Assembly (NCBI GenBank): GCA_009701885.1
Contig: WLJH01000019.1
Span: 1 to 64,000, forward strand
Direction: 5' to 3'
Source of the DNA: Actinomycetota bacterium
Lineage (GTDB): Bacteria > Actinomycetota > Actinomycetes > Propionibacteriales > Nocardioidaceae
DNA: 64,000 bases
Part shown: in pieces, positions 63,016-64,000 of the stretch
Numbering within the stretch: position 1 is the first letter of the stretch
How the letters are laid out: the number at the start of each line of letters is the position of its first letter
Notes under the pieces: model-generated
What the model saw: the letters and a program-made list of their open reading frames with translations, nothing else
Database searches by the model: none
What the model was told of the DNA's origin: nothing
Translations under genes and position numbers: made by a program

Positions 63016-64000
63016 CGACCTCCGAGGCCCTCGCCCCGCTGCGCGAGCGCAACTTCCGCCTCTACTTCTCCAGCCGGGTCGTCAACCTGCTCGGCAGCCT
63101 CATGGCCCCGGTGGCGCTGGCCTTCGCGGTGCTCGAGATCAGCGACTCCCCCACGGCGCTGGGCGTGGTGCTGGCCGCGCACAGCATCCCGATGGTGGCC
63201 TTCCTGCTGGCCGGCGGCGTGCTGGCCGACCGGTTCGGGCGGACCCTGGTGATCCAGTCTTCCAACGTCGTGGCGGGGCTGACCCAGCTGGCGATCGCGG
63301 CACTGGTCGTCTCCGGCACCGCCGAGATCTGGCACCTGGTCGTGCTGACCGCGGTCAACGGCGTCGCCGCGGCCGCCGCGCTCCCGGCACTGGCGAGCGT
63401 GCTGCCGCAGCTGGTGCCGCGCGAGCAGCTCCAGCAGGCCAATGTGCTCGTCTCAATGGTCCGCTCGGGGCTCTCGGTGCTCGGCCCGACGGTCTCCAGC
63501 CTCATCGTCGTGGGCGTCGGCCCCGGCTGGGCCCTGGCGGTCGACGGCCTGGCCTACCTCGGCGCCGCCGCGCTGCTCGCGCCGATCCGGCTGCCCCGCC
63601 CGGTGCGGGCGGCCGGAGGCTCGGTGGTCCGCGACCTGCGCGAGGGGTGGGGGTACTTCCGCTCCACCACTTGGCTCTGGGTGGTCGTGCTGGCCTTCTC
63701 CGTCATCTGCGCGGTGCACCAGGGCGGCTTCTTCACCCTCGGCCCGGTGCTGGCCAAGGACACCGCCATCGGCGAGCGCGGCTGGGGGCTGATCCTCTCC
63801 GCCGAGGCGCTGGGCCTGCTGGTGACCGGGCTCGTCCTGCTGCGCCTGCGCCTGGAGCGGCCGCTCTTCTGGGGCATGCTCGGCACGGTGCTGTACGCCG
63901 CCCCGCTGGTCGCCCTCGGACTCACCGACTCCGTGCTGCTCGTGGTGCTCGCGGCCTTCGTCGCCGGCGCCGGCATCGAGGTCTTCGGGCTGGGCTGGCA
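63012..64000 (+). CDS. MFS transporter, 3' end outside the window
   Basis: At least 329 residues of a major-facilitator efflux protein of the Bcr/enterobactin-exporter-like (MFS_3) class. Spans are visible from residue 18 on (FYFSSRVVNLLGSLMAPVALAFAVL...). The cytoplasmic loop-2 motif is GGVLADRFGRT, and LPALASVLPQLVPREQLQQANVL marks TM4-5. The frame is open to the window edge. The ATG overlaps the regulator stop. Drug or siderophore export is likely; the substrate is unknown. Confidence 0.92.
   Translation, partial: MTTSEALAPLRERNFRLYFSSRVVNLLGSLMAPVALAFAVLEISDSPTALGVVLAAHSIPMVAFLLAGGVLADRFGRTLVIQSSNVVAGLTQLAIAALVVSGTAEIWHLVVLTAVNGVAAAAALPALASVLPQLVPREQLQQANVLVSMVRSGLSVLGPTVSSLIVVGVGPGWALAVDGLAYLGAAALLAPIRLPRPVRAAGGSVVRDLREGWGYFRSTTWLWVVVLAFSVICAVHQGGFFTLGPVLAKDTAIGERGWGLILSAEALGLLVTGLVLLRLRLERPLFWGMLGTVLYAAPLVALGLTDSVLLVVLAAFVAGAGIEVFGLGW

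Overview
The window is a 64 kb piece of a very GC-rich actinobacterial chromosome. Gene content points to Nocardioidaceae, probably Nocardioides or a close relative: the clpS-DUF2017-mec-cysO-cysM and murI-Rv1339-like-rph-rdgB gene orders, truncated haemoglobins of two groups, the EttA-SSB-dynamin-like GTPase block, GTG starts, many apparently leaderless promoters, and a dispersed GGTCTCGAC...CTCGACCACC-type repeat. This is read from sequence and family knowledge; no database search was run. No rRNA, CRISPR array, prophage or insertion sequence was seen. Four tRNA genes are present: Arg-UCU, His-GUG, Lys-CUU and Leu-UAG.

Layout. 0-6 kb: an ECF-like sigma factor with its downstream partner (cut by the window edge), an 84-nt hairpin, metG, a GPP34-family protein, a Tat-type amidase and a DUF2254 membrane protein. 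6-14 kb: a DsbA-like mycothiol-linked oxidoreductase, a CHAP-domain wall hydrolase, aminopeptidase N, a DUF5130 pair, an MscS channel, OsmC and a GlbO-type globin. 14-19 kb: a double hot-dog thioesterase, a thiolase, a MarR regulator, EttA and SSB. 19-25.6 kb: two dynamin-like GTPases in tandem, a PrsW intramembrane protease and an M24 Xaa-Pro peptidase. 25.6-28.7 kb: a compact regulatory/biosynthetic unit on the minus strand (REC-only response regulator, a 24-codon micro-ORF, a non-canonical cytochrome P450 and a soluble GAF-type histidine kinase). This unit is the best candidate here for an undescribed system.

28.7-46 kb: mostly housekeeping, redox and secreted functions. It holds PIG-L deacetylase, adenosine deaminase, a DsbA-like oxidoreductase, orn, pirin, a MASE1-like/PAS kinase, a phytoene-dehydrogenase-like oxidoreductase, a GlbN-type globin, DoxX, unknown coupled genes, a decayed hydrolase, an acidic Pro/Glu-rich secreted protein, a lone GroES-like protein, DUF3618, bcp, a lipoprotein, GNAT and a lipase. 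45.4-61.4 kb: an expanded version of the M. tuberculosis Rv1331-Rv1341 neighbourhood. It carries acyltransferase, rdgB and rph; an inserted ABC exporter with a NarL-type two-component pair; an Rv1339-like metallo-hydrolase and murI; inserted phosphodiesterase, PAS-protein and penicillin-acylase genes; then DUF3152, cysM-cysO-mec, DUF2017 and clpS. 61.5-64 kb: an enoyl-CoA hydratase and an ArsR-type regulator coupled to an MFS transporter that runs off the window.

Working together: cysM/cysO/mec form the protein-thiocarboxylate cysteine pathway; the DsbA-like, OsmC, Bcp and globin genes form a redox/NO/peroxide layer; the amidase, CHAP, DUF3152, murI and penicillin-acylase genes serve the cell envelope. 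Many genes overlap by ATGA or GTGA, and about twenty starts lie 6-8 nt after a TANNNT hexamer with no Shine-Dalgarno, so coupled and leaderless translation appear to be common here.
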